A DNA stretch of 64,000 bases. Origin: Rahnella bonaserana (lineage in GTDB: Bacteria; Pseudomonadota; Gammaproteobacteria; Enterobacterales; Enterobacteriaceae). The translations under genes were made by a program, and so were the position numbers. The notes beneath the pieces are model-generated. The model saw only the letters and a list, made by a program, of their open reading frames with translations, did no database searches and was not told the DNA's origin. Positions 34,175 to 43,681 of this stretch are shown here, one piece after another (positions within the stretch are counted from its first letter, which is position 1; every line of letters starts with the position of its first letter). Location of the stretch: the NCBI RefSeq assembly GCF_019049675.1, contig NZ_JAFMOW010000051.1, forward strand, positions 1-64,000, read 5' to 3'.

Positions 34175-35272
34175 TTAATCGACGTGATGCGTGGGATAAT
34201 CTATATAACCTGCATCTCGCCCAGTATAGAACGTATCTTTATCAGGAATAGCTATCGGCCACCCATTTTTCATGCGTTTAACGAGATCTGGATTGGCTAT
34301 GAAAGGACGCCCAAATGCAATTAAGTCGGCAAACCCCTCTCTGAGTGCCATTTCTGCACGCGCCTGTGTATAGCTGCCTGCGACGATAAGAGTTCCCTCG
34401 TAGGCCTCACGAAACTTTGTTAGAAAACCAGCAGGAATGGCCTGAGCTCCGAGAGATTCCTGATCGCTCAAATGCACATATGCGAGATGTCGACGACGCA
34501 GTTCGATACCTAAAGATAACCAGGTATCCTGCTCATCATCAAAGCTATGCATATCCTGCAGGCGGCCAAAGGGTGCAATACGGATACCTGTCAGATGACT
34601 CCCGATGGCTGCAGAGATAGCATCCACAGTTTCCAGCGTAAACCGCAGACGATTGGCAATATTACCGCCATAACGATCTGTTCTGTCGTTAAGTCCACCA
34701 TTGATAAATTGCTCGAAGATGTAGCCGTTAGCTGCGTGGATCTCCACTCCGTCAAAACCCGCCTCGATGGCATTTTTAGCTGCCTGAACGAAATCCTGTG
34801 TCACCCGCGGGACTTCATCCGTTGCTAATGCGCGGGGCTGGCTGTGAAATACGCGTACAGACTGACAGTTATCACCAGGAATGTGAGTGGTGCAGCCTTC
34901 TGCAACGCGTGAGACGGAGCTGACCGGGGCCTGCCCATCAGGCTGGTGAGCAATGTGTGAGGAACGTCCTACGTGCCAAAGCTGGATGAATATTTTCCCA
35001 CCCTGCGCATGTACTGCCTCTGTCACCTTTTTCCATCCCTCTATCTGTTCGTCAGTGTAAATTCCCGGCGTGTAAGCCTGTCCACGGCCTTCCATTGAAA
35101 CAGGTGAACCCTCGGAAACAATTAAACCTGCTGTTGCGCGCTGGCGATAGTAGGTGACCATACTGTCAGTGGGAACAAGGTCATAGGCCCGCGATCGGGT
35201 CATTGGTGCCATAACGACACGATTATTAAGCTTTATTCCATTCATTGTATAGATATTCAGCAACTCACTCAT
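34175..35272 (-). CDS. nemA: Old yellow enzyme-family alkene/N-ethylmaleimide reductase
   Basis: From ATG 35272 (site GGAGA) the protein has 365 residues, the length of E. coli NemA. It is an FMN TIM barrel: NRVVMAPMTRSRA, the substrate His/Asn motif in GVEIHAANGYIFEQFINGGLNDRTDRYGG, and FADLIAFGRPFIANPDL. The family reduces activated alkenes, nitro esters and maleimides with NADPH. It is divergent from the LysR gene at 35392. Confidence 0.92.
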   Translation of the reverse strand: MSELLNIYTMNGIKLNNRVVMAPMTRSRAYDLVPTDSMVTYYRQRATAGLIVSEGSPVSMEGRGQAYTPGIYTDEQIEGWKKVTEAVHAQGGKIFIQLWHVGRSSHIAHQPDGQAPVSSVSRVAEGCTTHIPGDNCQSVRVFHSQPRALATDEVPRVTQDFVQAAKNAIEAGFDGVEIHAANGYIFEQFINGGLNDRTDRYGGNIANRLRFTLETVDAISAAIGSHLTGIRIAPFGRLQDMHSFDDEQDTWLSLGIELRRRHLAYVHLSDQESLGAQAIPAGFLTKFREAYEGTLIVAGSYTQARAEMALREGFADLIAFGRPFIANPDLVKRMKNGWPIAIPDKDTFYTGRDAGYIDYPTHHVD

Positions 35273-35391
35273 TCTGTCTCCTGACGCCATTTCATGGTAA
35301 AAATCTGTTAGCAACGATCTTATCCTTATTTAAAGGCCATGATTACCTGGGCAAAAAGCCCCTCAGTGTTGAGATAAAGGAACCAATATTT

Positions 35392-36321
35392 GTGACGGCA
35401 CAACTCAATGGCGTACAGGAATTTACTGAAGTTGTCAGAAAAGGCAGTTTCGTTGCTGCAGCTGAGGGTTTAGGCGTGACGCGCTCTGCACTCAGTAAAA
35501 GCATCAAGCGTCTGGAAATCCGCCTGGGGGTTCGCTTACTCAACCGCAGTACGCGAAGCCTGTCGCTGACGCCGGAAGGTGAGATCTATTTCAATCGCTG
35601 CACTGCTGCTCTGGATATGATTTCAGATGCTGAAAGCATAATAGAGGCGGGGATAGTGGAGCCGTCTGGACTGATGCGGCTGACGGTTCCCGTGGCCTTT
35701 GGGCATCTTTTCATTATGCCCTTACTCAATATCATGGCGTTAAAATACCGGACCCTGAACATCGAAGTTGATTTCAGTGATCGGGTTCGCGACCCGGCGA
35801 CAGACGGCTTTGACCTCGCGCTGAGGCTTGGTCCCCTGCCTGACTCAGGTGATTTGGTTGCCACCCGCCTTGGCGAGCAAAAGCTTATCATTTGCGCCTC
35901 TGAGGGATATCTGGAACGAGCAGGCACCCCCATTGATCTTCGTGAGCTTTCATCACACAGATGCATTTCAGGGTTACCGTCAGACGGGCAAACTTACTGG
36001 CTAATCCGGGGCAAAGAGGGACACGTTGTAAGGCATGTTGTTTCCTCAGCCTACCGTTTTAATAATGGTCAAGCCATGCTGGAAGCGGCTATTGCCGGAT
36101 GTGGGGTGACGCAACTTCCTGACTGGTTATGTGGTGATGCCATCAAAAAGGGGCAGCTTCGTGCAATTCTACCCACATTTCAGGCACCGCCCACCCCCAT
36201 TTCTGCAATGTGGCCCAGGACTCACACGGTCCTTCCTAAAGTGAGAGCCTTGATTGAAGAACTGAAAAAAGAGTTGCCGGCACGCTTGTCGAGCGCGCAG
36301 CGTTCATCTGTTGCGCGGTAA
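35392..36321 (+). CDS. LysR-family regulator
   Basis: 309 residues from GTG 35392 (AAGGA, 35377-35381): VTAQLNGVQEFTEVVRKGSFVAAAEGLGVTRSALSKSIKRLEIRLGVRLLNRSTRSLSLT is a standard LysR HTH start, which decides against the longer frame from 35245. The effector domain is complete. Divergent from nemA, its likely target. It overlaps the end of the 36304-37275 gene by 18 bp tail-to-tail. Confidence 0.88.
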   Translation: MTAQLNGVQEFTEVVRKGSFVAAAEGLGVTRSALSKSIKRLEIRLGVRLLNRSTRSLSLTPEGEIYFNRCTAALDMISDAESIIEAGIVEPSGLMRLTVPVAFGHLFIMPLLNIMALKYRTLNIEVDFSDRVRDPATDGFDLALRLGPLPDSGDLVATRLGEQKLIICASEGYLERAGTPIDLRELSSHRCISGLPSDGQTYWLIRGKEGHVVRHVVSSAYRFNNGQAMLEAAIAGCGVTQLPDWLCGDAIKKGQLRAILPTFQAPPTPISAMWPRTHTVLPKVRALIEELKKELPARLSSAQRSSVAR

Positions 36322-37275
36322 TGCAGTATCAATGCTGGATACATCGTCTGTTGAAAGCCAGCCAGGATTATATTCGCTCCAGCAAATTGACCACTGATTG
36401 TGAGCGTCTTTTTCCATTCCAACCCGGTAATGCGCGCCGTAGATTTTGCGACCCACTGAATCATGCGTCTTCTCGGCAATAACCCGGCCTATTATCAGGA
36501 AGGCCGACTGGCGATCTGGGTGGACACATACTTTCAGAGGTTTACCAAAATGCTGCATCCAGGGCCACGGAAGCCGGAAGGCTTTCATTGCGGCAATGAT
36601 ATTTCGTCTCCCGGAGATATAGCCCAGGGGGGTAAAGTTACCCGCGGCGTTTTCACTAAAGCATGTGCTGAAAAGTGTGAAATCTGCCTGGTCCAGCGCC
36701 CACGCGTAGCGATACCAGATATCGATCACCTCCTGTTCGTCACCCGTAGCACGGTGGTTTTCTGGCACAATATGCCAGGGAGCATCAAGTTCACTGATAA
36801 TGGCGACTGGCGGAAATCCCTGATGCCAGCCGGACTCTTCAGCCGGTAGCTGCCATCCCGATAACAACTGTCTTGCACCTGAGGTCCAGTGTATCTGGAG
36901 GTGAAGGGTATGGATCACAGGTTGGGCTTCATCTGTGCCAGCCCTCATCACGACCGTCCCCCCGAACCGTACCGGGTTATGACGTCCGGAACCTGTGCGC
37001 GAAGCCTGTCCGTGCAGGTATGCACTGGCGACGTAATCTTTATCGTTCCTGCGCTCAACGGTGTTTGTCAGCGTAACGGACACGTTGTCCAGGTCAGCAA
37101 AGTCATTTTGCAAAAGGGCGGTGACATTTTCACGGCCGGAAACGGTTCCACGATGACTGCTGACTAATCTGACCGAGGGGTCCAGCCATTGGCTATTGTC
37201 GGAGCAAGCGTTACCGGACCAGGCTTCACAAAACGTATTCAGGCTCTGCACTGAAGAATGAAATAAACAGTTCAT
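36304..37275 (-). CDS. Tandem SnoaL/NTF2-like protein
   Basis: 323 residues formed by two NTF2-like units: residues about 1-150 (WLDPSVRLVSSHRGTVSGRENVTALLQNDF) and about 180-310 (EQEVIDIWYRYAWALDQADFTLFSTCFSENAAGNFTPLGYISGRRNIIAAM). The second contains the W-Y-R-Y-A helix of SnoaL-like proteins. Such domains bind small polyketide or aromatic compounds. It follows the LLM gene (14 bp), so it is probably a partner in the same pathway. The duplicated layout is unusual. Confidence 0.7.
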   Translation of the reverse strand: MNCLFHSSVQSLNTFCEAWSGNACSDNSQWLDPSVRLVSSHRGTVSGRENVTALLQNDFADLDNVSVTLTNTVERRNDKDYVASAYLHGQASRTGSGRHNPVRFGGTVVMRAGTDEAQPVIHTLHLQIHWTSGARQLLSGWQLPAEESGWHQGFPPVAIISELDAPWHIVPENHRATGDEQEVIDIWYRYAWALDQADFTLFSTCFSENAAGNFTPLGYISGRRNIIAAMKAFRLPWPWMQHFGKPLKVCVHPDRQSAFLIIGRVIAEKTHDSVGRKIYGAHYRVGMEKDAHNQWSICWSEYNPGWLSTDDVSSIDTALPRNR

Positions 37276-37289
37276 TTATTACCCTGCAT

Positions 37290-38270
37290 TTATTCAGAAG
37301 GAAACTCGGGTAACACAAATTCTGCCATTTCAGCCATCACCTCGGCTGCTGGCCGTGTCAGCGGTTTCAGATTTAACGCAACGTGGTTTACTCCCTGGCG
37401 CTCCTGCTCCTTCCATAGCTTTATCAGCGCATTGCGGCCGACGGTGATGCCATTCATCAATCTGCGAAGCGGCGCGTCAGGGTTAGCATCCAGGTCAAAA
37501 AAGGTGGCATAGCCATAAGGTCTGAAACGATTGTCGTCGTAACCGCCACGCCAGAGTTCAAGCAGTTCCGGGAGCGTTGAGAAATCACTCAGATGCCATA
37601 TCCATCCGTCGCTTTCCTCTGCTATCCAGCTCAGGTCCTGCCGTGCTCGACCAACCACAATCATTGGAATGCGGGATTTAAAGGGTTTGGGAATAAGATC
37701 AAGGTTGCCTGAAAGCTTGCCGTAGTACGCCGTTTCAGCCACCGGGAAGGACGTCTCACAGACGGTTTTTATCAGACCAAACGCCTCGCGATAACGTTCG
37801 GCCCGGTTATCGTAATCGGCACCAAACGCAGGGTATTCAACAGCGCGATCCCCGCTGGATAGCCCCAGCAAAAGGCGTCCACCACTTAGCTGGTCCACTG
37901 AGGCTGCCTGCTTGGCCAATATAATCGGGTCCCTCAGGGGTAACACCATACCGGTGGTACCCAGCGTTATGCGTGTGGTTTGAGAGGCAAGGAATCCGAG
38001 GTAGACCATGGGGTCAAGCATCTGTCCTGTGTCACCAAACTGTGGATCATAAAAGGGCACATCTCTCATCCACAGAGCGGAAAAACCGGCGTCATCAGCA
38101 AATTGTGCCAGCGCCTGATGATCCTGCAGGGTCGGAAAAGGCGAATCCGGATAACCTTCAAGCGGCATAATAAAGCCAAATGTCAGACTACCCGGGCGGA
38201 ATACGCGCTTATATGCGCTATGTGAGGCAAGATCCGACGGATAGGTTGGTTGTGTCTGTAGAGGGGGCAT
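37290..38270 (-). CDS. LLM-class flavin-dependent oxidoreductase
   Basis: A 326-residue luciferase-like TIM barrel: LTFGFIMPLEGYPDSPFPTLQDHQALAQFADDAGFSALWMRDVPFYDP, LGTTGMVLPLRDPIILAKQAASVDQLSGGRLLLGLSSGDRAVEYPAFG. The family oxidises small organic compounds with reduced flavin supplied by a partner. It could use FMNH2 from a reductase such as the one at 29.0-29.6 kb (inference). Co-transcribed with the SnoaL-like gene. Confidence 0.85.
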   Translation of the reverse strand: MPPLQTQPTYPSDLASHSAYKRVFRPGSLTFGFIMPLEGYPDSPFPTLQDHQALAQFADDAGFSALWMRDVPFYDPQFGDTGQMLDPMVYLGFLASQTTRITLGTTGMVLPLRDPIILAKQAASVDQLSGGRLLLGLSSGDRAVEYPAFGADYDNRAERYREAFGLIKTVCETSFPVAETAYYGKLSGNLDLIPKPFKSRIPMIVVGRARQDLSWIAEESDGWIWHLSDFSTLPELLELWRGGYDDNRFRPYGYATFFDLDANPDAPLRRLMNGITVGRNALIKLWKEQERQGVNHVALNLKPLTRPAAEVMAEMAEFVLPEFPSE

Positions 38271-38329
38271 TTACACTCCTGACGGGCGCAGCCAGCTGCG
38301 CCCGTTATTTAGTCAATCATCAATGATGA

Positions 38330-39259
38330 TTACTTCGCTGCATCACGTAGAGCCTTTTCAATAAAGGCGACTGAACTCTCAAGCGCCTGTACCGCTTCTG
38401 GCTGCAACGTGGAGAAGAAATGCCAGGCGTGGAACATGCCCGGCCAGACTTCCAGATTTACGCGTACGCGGTTATCACCCAGATGAGTTGCCAGACGCAT
38501 CGCGTCGGTCAGCATCAGTTCGTTTTCACCTATCTGAACGAGCACCGGCGGCAGGCCCGTTACATCAGCAAACACAGGTGATGCCATTGGATGGTTAGGC
38601 AATGCATCGCCGAGGAACGTACGTGCGAGAAAATCAAGACCTGCTTTGGTGTTTAGAGGATCAAGGCCTTCTCTGTTGGTCATAGAGACACCCGTGTGCT
38701 CAAGGTTAGCCCAGGGTGAAATAGCGACCCCGCCGGCTGGAAGCGGCAGGCCCTTGTTGCGTGCCGCAACCATAACGGTAACCACCATCGCGCCGCCCGC
38801 AGACTCACCCGCCAGCACGATTTTGCTGGCGTCAAAGCCCTGTTCAATCAACCACTCATATGCACGAACGGTATCGGTAACGGGCGTAGGGAAAGGATAC
38901 TCCGGTGCCAGTCGGTAATCTGGCATGTAAACCCGTGCGCCCAGCATGCTGGCATAGTTGCCACCAATACCGTGATAGCCAGCAGATTCACCGACAATGT
39001 ATGCCCCACCGTGGATGTACATAACGATGGCATCGGTTTTTAGATTTTCAGGAGTCACCAGCGTTCCCGGCACTCCCCCCATATCGACCTCAGTAAAGCC
39101 AACACCTGCGGGTGCAGGATTTTTAGCCAACATACGGGTATAGGCGTCACGCACTTCACTCATTGGCGTTACGGTATCTTCACCCGTAAGGATTGGTCCC
39201 AGACCGGCCAGGCTTTCTGACCATTCTTTTACGGCTTTCTTAGTTTGTTGATTCATCAT
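38330..39259 (-). CDS. Alpha/beta hydrolase (HSL-family esterase)
   Basis: 309 residues from ATG 39259 (AGGA upstream). Hormone-sensitive-lipase family: oxyanion motif YIHGGAYIVGE, nucleophile motif AGESAGGAMV, Asp in GENELMLTDAM and His in GMFHAWHFF, completing the catalytic triad. Likely an esterase for short acyl or aryl esters. It is divergent from the LysR at 39381. Confidence 0.88.
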   Translation of the reverse strand: MMNQQTKKAVKEWSESLAGLGPILTGEDTVTPMSEVRDAYTRMLAKNPAPAGVGFTEVDMGGVPGTLVTPENLKTDAIVMYIHGGAYIVGESAGYHGIGGNYASMLGARVYMPDYRLAPEYPFPTPVTDTVRAYEWLIEQGFDASKIVLAGESAGGAMVVTVMVAARNKGLPLPAGGVAISPWANLEHTGVSMTNREGLDPLNTKAGLDFLARTFLGDALPNHPMASPVFADVTGLPPVLVQIGENELMLTDAMRLATHLGDNRVRVNLEVWPGMFHAWHFFSTLQPEAVQALESSVAFIEKALRDAAK

Positions 39260-39380
39260 CGGTATTCCTGTTTGTATTTGCGTTAAAGTGGAACAGGAAT
39301 ATATAATATACCAACATTTGGGGAATGTGCTTCCCATATAAGGGTACAACAACGCCCGTATTGGATGAGAAAAATATAGT

Positions 39381-40289
39381 ATGGAGATCAACAGCATTGG
39401 TGATATCGCCGCGTTCGTCGCGGCTGTAAAAGCCGGGAGTTACACACACGCCGCAAGTTCCCTTGGGCTTACACGTTCTGCGATTGGTAAAAGTATCGTC
39501 CGGCTCGAAACGCGTATGGGGGTTCGTCTTCTTAACCGTACCACCCGAAGTCTGAGTCTCACCGATGAAGGGAGGGTCATGTTTGATCGTTGCCGCCAGA
39601 TACTCGAGGACCTGGAAGAGGTCGATGCCGCCATGGCCATGCGCAGGGGTAAGCCAACGGGGACTCTCCGGCTGAGTGCGCCGCTTTCTTTTGGGCAGCG
39701 ACATATCCTTCCCATTCTGGATATTTATCTGAAAAAGTGGCCGGAAATTCGTGCCGAAGTGTCCTTTAGCGACAGGTTTGTTGACCTGATAGAGGAAGGC
39801 TTTGATATTGCCATTCGTATAGGTGAACCTCGCGATGACTCACGTATTCTTACCCGCACGATTGCTTCGCAGCATATTGTCACTTGTGCATCCCCCGAAT
39901 ACTTATCTTCACGGGGCGTTCCGGAAACACCCGCAGACTTAACCAGGCATGACACTATTTTTCTTCTGAGTGCAGAAAAGAGACGCAGCTGGCGGTTTGC
40001 GACTCCGGAAGGCACTTTTGTTTATGAAGGGCCCGGGCGACTAAACCTCGACAATTCGGAAGCCATGCGGGCGTCGGCAATTTCCGGATTTGGTATCGTT
40101 CACTTACCGACCTATTTGCTAGGGGATGATTTGCGTAGCGGTAAGCTGATACCTGTGCTTGAGGAGTTTCCTTTTCCTCCGGAACCTATTCGGCTCATTT
40201 ATCCCAGTAAACGACATTTATCACCGCGAATTCGGGCCTTTATTGACCTGCTTGTCGAAAGCTGGGAGCAAGGATTACCCTGGGAATAA
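39381..40289 (+). CDS. LysR-family regulator
   Basis: 302 residues: INSIGDIAAFVAAVKAGSYTHAASSLGLTRSAIGKSIVRLETRMGVRLLNRTTRSLSLT (HTH) plus an effector domain ending in PFPPEPIRLIYPSKRHLSPRIRAFIDLL. Divergent from the esterase gene with 121 bp between the starts, where the operator must lie. Confidence 0.9.
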   Translation: MEINSIGDIAAFVAAVKAGSYTHAASSLGLTRSAIGKSIVRLETRMGVRLLNRTTRSLSLTDEGRVMFDRCRQILEDLEEVDAAMAMRRGKPTGTLRLSAPLSFGQRHILPILDIYLKKWPEIRAEVSFSDRFVDLIEEGFDIAIRIGEPRDDSRILTRTIASQHIVTCASPEYLSSRGVPETPADLTRHDTIFLLSAEKRRSWRFATPEGTFVYEGPGRLNLDNSEAMRASAISGFGIVHLPTYLLGDDLRSGKLIPVLEEFPFPPEPIRLIYPSKRHLSPRIRAFIDLLVESWEQGLPWE

Positions 40290-40732
40290 TGCTTTGATAA
40301 TAAACTCATTATTTTTAACTTGAACCAGAAAATCACGATCCAGAAGCGCCGGTCGTTAAAGCTTAACAATTCAAGCATTATCGCAGGCGGGGGACAGGAC
40401 AGACCGGCCTGGTACGATTAACGTCATTCTGATTTTTCTCGTTCGGAAGACGAAACAGGACTGCGTAATACGATGGGATATTATGAGAGTCTGATACACC
40501 GCGAAATTCGCGCGGTATGAAAGCGAATTGTCATTGGGGGATCATGGAAGACCTATCCTGTTGGACGCACAGTAAGTGATGATGAACTCCATGATTTGAG
40601 CCTGTGGCTGAAGAAAGTTTTGGCTTAGTCAGATTGCACTTGTAGTGGTTTACTGAAACTGCCCACAATGGATGCTGACCAAATTCAGTAAACGACTACA
40701 AGTGCGTAGAAACCTGTCAGACGGTGTTAACT
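40290..40732. other. Non-coding region with a 22-bp inverted repeat and possible relics
   Basis: No intact gene. Short frames around 40440-40625 contain peptide-like pieces (YYESLIHREIRAV; GRTVSDDELHDLSLWLKKVLA) separated by stops, suggesting a decayed gene I cannot name. The right end holds the inverted repeat 40636-40705. Confidence 0.4.
40636..40705. repeat. 22-bp inverted repeat with 26-bp loop
   Basis: The arms at 40636-40657 and 40684-40705 pair at all but one position (they begin GCACTTGTAGT and end ACTACAAGTGC). No T-run follows. It could be two abutting ends of a lost IS, a MITE, or an mRNA hairpin. Confidence 0.6.
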
Positions 40733-41122
40733 TTATGCTAACGCCGACATGACCGACGCGCTATCGACGTACTGCTCCATGGTCATAATTTTCCCATCCT
40801 CAAGGCGATAAAGGTGCGCAAATGATGCCGTCATCGCCTTGCCGGTTATTTTATAAACGCCGGAGTAAATCCCAAAAGCAGCAACATAGTTACCGTCAGC
40901 AAGAAACGTATGCGTCTTTGCCTGATAGTCTGTCCACTCAGTTGCCAGTCGCTGAAATACGTTAGCGATTATCTCTTCTGCACCGGTGTAAGTCCCTGCA
41001 TAGGGGAACCCAGCCGCTTCAGTCCATGTCGCATTGGGGGACAGGACAGCAAGCAGGTTCTTTCCATTTTCTTCAGAGGTACCTTCATAAGTCGCGCGTA
41101 TAATTTCCACATTACTCTTCAT
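40733..41122 (-). CDS. NTF2/SnoaL-like protein
   Basis: A 129-residue single cone fold: IRATYEGTSEENGKNLLAVLSPNATWTEAAGFPYAGTYTGAEEIIANVFQRLATEWTDYQAKTHTFLADGNYVAAFGIYSG. Members are small-molecule isomerases or binding proteins. It lies 4 bp downstream of the MBL-fold gene, so they are co-transcribed. Confidence 0.8.
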   Translation of the reverse strand: MKSNVEIIRATYEGTSEENGKNLLAVLSPNATWTEAAGFPYAGTYTGAEEIIANVFQRLATEWTDYQAKTHTFLADGNYVAAFGIYSGVYKITGKAMTASFAHLYRLEDGKIMTMEQYVDSASVMSALA

Positions 41123-41126
41123 TAAT

Positions 41127-41975
41127 CTATCCCCAACTCATTTCGCCCTTGGCGACTTTTGCACCAATTTGTAAAGCGACACTCATGCCAGCATCAGGAT
41201 AACGTTTTGTCATGGCTGCAATCAGTTCGCTACTGTCGCTGGCCAGACTTAGCTCGTTCTCAAAAGCCAGAAGATAGTCGCGGGTATAGGTTATTGCTGA
41301 AATATCGGTAGCACCCTCAGGTAACATATGCCCTGCGATGACCGTAGTGGGATGTCTGGATGCCATGGTGTCCAGATTTTTTATCCAAAGTGCGCGACCC
41401 TCTGGACCTTGAGTGTCGGCGGTCCACACATGGGTACCAGAGAACACCAGTACACCGCCAAAAATGGCGTTAAGCGAAGGTACCCAGAGATAACGACGGT
41501 TAGCGAGGCCATCAGCATCAATAATTTCGAGGACCTGGCCTTCGAGAGATAACGCATCCTCGTCAAATACCTCGGGCATAACGATGTCTGACAACGTTTG
41601 CGGGCCGTTGTCCTTGAGTTGTGGGCCCCACACTGCCAGTTTCTTATCAACACTTTTCTTAATGGCGTCGATTGTCGACGATGCGGCAACGACACGAGCT
41701 TCCGGAAAGGCTGCTCTTACCGGACCGAGGCTAAAGTAGTAATCAGGGTCGCTTTGGCTAATATAGATTGTGGTCAGCTTTTTACCTGTTTTCTGGATAG
41801 CCTCTGCCAACAGTCTGCCATCGGCGAGCGTAAAACCACCGTCAATAAGTACGGCTTCCTTATCGCCAGAGATCAGCACTGGCGAGCGATAAAAACCGTG
41901 CTCGCCGGCAGGAAAATGTGTCCAACTCAGGGAAATGTCCCTCCCTGCATCAGGGACGTTGGTTTGTAGTGTCAT
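41127..41975 (-). CDS. MBL-fold protein with a degenerate metal site
   Basis: 282 residues with the metallo-beta-lactamase topology: VLISGDKEAVLIDGGFTLADGRLLAEAI, then the segment where HxHxDH belongs reads ISQSDPDYYF, so the first two His and the last His are missing and only the Asp residues remain. VVIAGHMLPEG could supply a later His. The fold seems kept while the classical two-metal site is not. It is the first gene with the 40733-41122 SnoaL-like protein. Confidence 0.75.
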   Translation of the reverse strand: MTLQTNVPDAGRDISLSWTHFPAGEHGFYRSPVLISGDKEAVLIDGGFTLADGRLLAEAIQKTGKKLTTIYISQSDPDYYFSLGPVRAAFPEARVVAASSTIDAIKKSVDKKLAVWGPQLKDNGPQTLSDIVMPEVFDEDALSLEGQVLEIIDADGLANRRYLWVPSLNAIFGGVLVFSGTHVWTADTQGPEGRALWIKNLDTMASRHPTTVIAGHMLPEGATDISAITYTRDYLLAFENELSLASDSSELIAAMTKRYPDAGMSVALQIGAKVAKGEMSWG

Positions 41976-42032
41976 CGTATTTTTCGCCTTCTGTTAAAGT
42001 GGTAATTAGGTGAGCATTGCTTTCACCAGACG

Positions 42033-42671
42033 TTATGAATCCACTAACTGACGTATCCATTCATGAGGGTTTGAAAACAATATGCTTGAGTTTAGCATCC
42101 AGCGCTTTGAGCCGGATTCGGCAATAAAAGTGGGAACACCGCGTGCGCCAAATTCCCGCATTAATCGTTTCGCACGCTCAGTACGAGTATGGTTTGCTTC
42201 GAGCAAGTCTGCTGCAGGATCCAACACTTTCTTCGCCGCATTTTCCAGACCCTGAGAACTTAACACACCCGCAAGAACCGACAATGACGTGACGTCAAGC
42301 CCCTCAACATAACGAGCGTGTTGTATTGCTTTCAGCGCTTCAATTTCCCGCGAAGGGTTTGACAGTGATACTGCAGTAATCGCAAGCGTGGCTGAACCAC
42401 TGTCAAATTTTTTCTGCTGGCCATGAAGCACTTTTTCGCGATAAATCTCGGAAAAAGGCTGCCCGGTGATATTAGAAATTCGCTGGTCGTTTTCCCACGC
42501 AAAAGCAGCAAATTCATTGTTCATGGGACGTGCGCCGGCATCTGAAAACAGGCCGGTTGGCATGAACTCAAGTTTAATGCCCGGAATGTCATTTAGTTCA
42601 GTAAGCACAGGTGACGCGCCGTAGCACCAACCGCAAAGCGGATCGAATAAGTAATTAAGAATCATGTTCAC
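42033..42671 (-). CDS. DsbA-family thioredoxin-fold oxidoreductase (cytoplasmic)
   Basis: A 212-residue thioredoxin-fold protein with an inserted helical domain. The active site is CGWC in LNYLFDPLCGWCYGASPVL, and the cis-Pro loop is in RGVPTFI. It has no signal peptide, so it is probably cytoplasmic, like FrnE-type proteins linked to oxidative stress. ATG 42671 and 42665 are both possible. Divergent from the LysR at 42782. Confidence 0.85.
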   Translation of the reverse strand: MNMILNYLFDPLCGWCYGASPVLTELNDIPGIKLEFMPTGLFSDAGARPMNNEFAAFAWENDQRISNITGQPFSEIYREKVLHGQQKKFDSGSATLAITAVSLSNPSREIEALKAIQHARYVEGLDVTSLSVLAGVLSSQGLENAAKKVLDPAADLLEANHTRTERAKRLMREFGARGVPTFIAESGSKRWMLNSSILFSNPHEWIRQLVDS

Positions 42672-42781
42672 AGGTGCCCCCTATTTTTAAAAGTAACTCA
42701 TCATAGAAAACTTTTATTGGATATTAAATACATCCATGGTAAACAGCTTGTCATCTAAAAACATACAATTGGAATGCGGTA

Positions 42782-43681
42782 GTGAGAAAACTAGGAAATA
42801 TCAGACGCCTTGCCTACTTTGTCTCCGTGGTTGAGGCTGGCTCATTTACTGCAGCTGCCGAGCGTTTGGGTATAACTAAAGCGGTAGTCAGTCATCAGGT
42901 CGCGCGTCTTGAAGAGGAGTTGAACACCACTCTTCTTATCCGTACTACTCGTACCATTCGCTTAACGGATGCGGGAAAAGTCTTTTATGAGCACTGTGCG
43001 TCTATTCTACGTGAAACAGAGGAAGCCTTTGCAGAGTTAGACGCACTGGTGGCAGAGCCTTCTGGGACATTGAGGCTGACAGCGCCTTTTGACTATGGGA
43101 TCAGCGTCGTCGTTCCAGCTATCACGGCATTCAGTCAGCGCTATCCAGACTGCAAAGTTGATGCCGTGATAAGTGATAACAAGTTTGATATCGTGGACAA
43201 AGATATAGAAATAGCCATCCGTGTGGGCTGGTTAGACGACTCACATTTGCAGGCAAGGAAAATCGGGCACTTCCGGCAGTTGCTGATAGCCCCGCGCAAT
43301 ATGCAGCCGCAGGTAGAAAAAATTAATAAACCACAAGATATCAAACCACTGCCTTTTATAGCCAATACAGCTCTGCGTGAACCTTCTCAGTGGCATTTCA
43401 CGCTGAATGGATCGGATCAACAAAGTGTCAACGTTCAGCCCTCGATATTCATTAATAACACACTGGCGGTCCGTGAAGCGGTGAGAGAAGGTGCTGGCAT
43501 CTCTGTGTTGCCGGATTACGTTGTCAGTGATGATCTTATTTCTGGCCGCTTAATTCAGGTGCTCCCAGAATGGGAACTACCTTCAGGTGAGATTCATGCA
43601 GTTTTTCCCGCATCTCGATTTCGCCCGACAAAGGTTCGCTCATTTTTAAATATATTGATGGAGAAAGATAAAGAGCGCTGA
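42782..43681 (+). CDS. LysR-family regulator
   Basis: 299 residues, starting with GTG at 42782: IRRLAYFVSVVEAGSFTAAAERLGITKAVVSHQVARLEEELNTTLLIRTTRTIRLT (HTH), with a complete effector domain. It is divergent from the DsbA-like gene, with the MBL and SnoaL genes further on. Confidence 0.87.
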   Translation: MRKLGNIRRLAYFVSVVEAGSFTAAAERLGITKAVVSHQVARLEEELNTTLLIRTTRTIRLTDAGKVFYEHCASILRETEEAFAELDALVAEPSGTLRLTAPFDYGISVVVPAITAFSQRYPDCKVDAVISDNKFDIVDKDIEIAIRVGWLDDSHLQARKIGHFRQLLIAPRNMQPQVEKINKPQDIKPLPFIANTALREPSQWHFTLNGSDQQSVNVQPSIFINNTLAVREAVREGAGISVLPDYVVSDDLISGRLIQVLPEWELPSGEIHAVFPASRFRPTKVRSFLNILMEKDKER

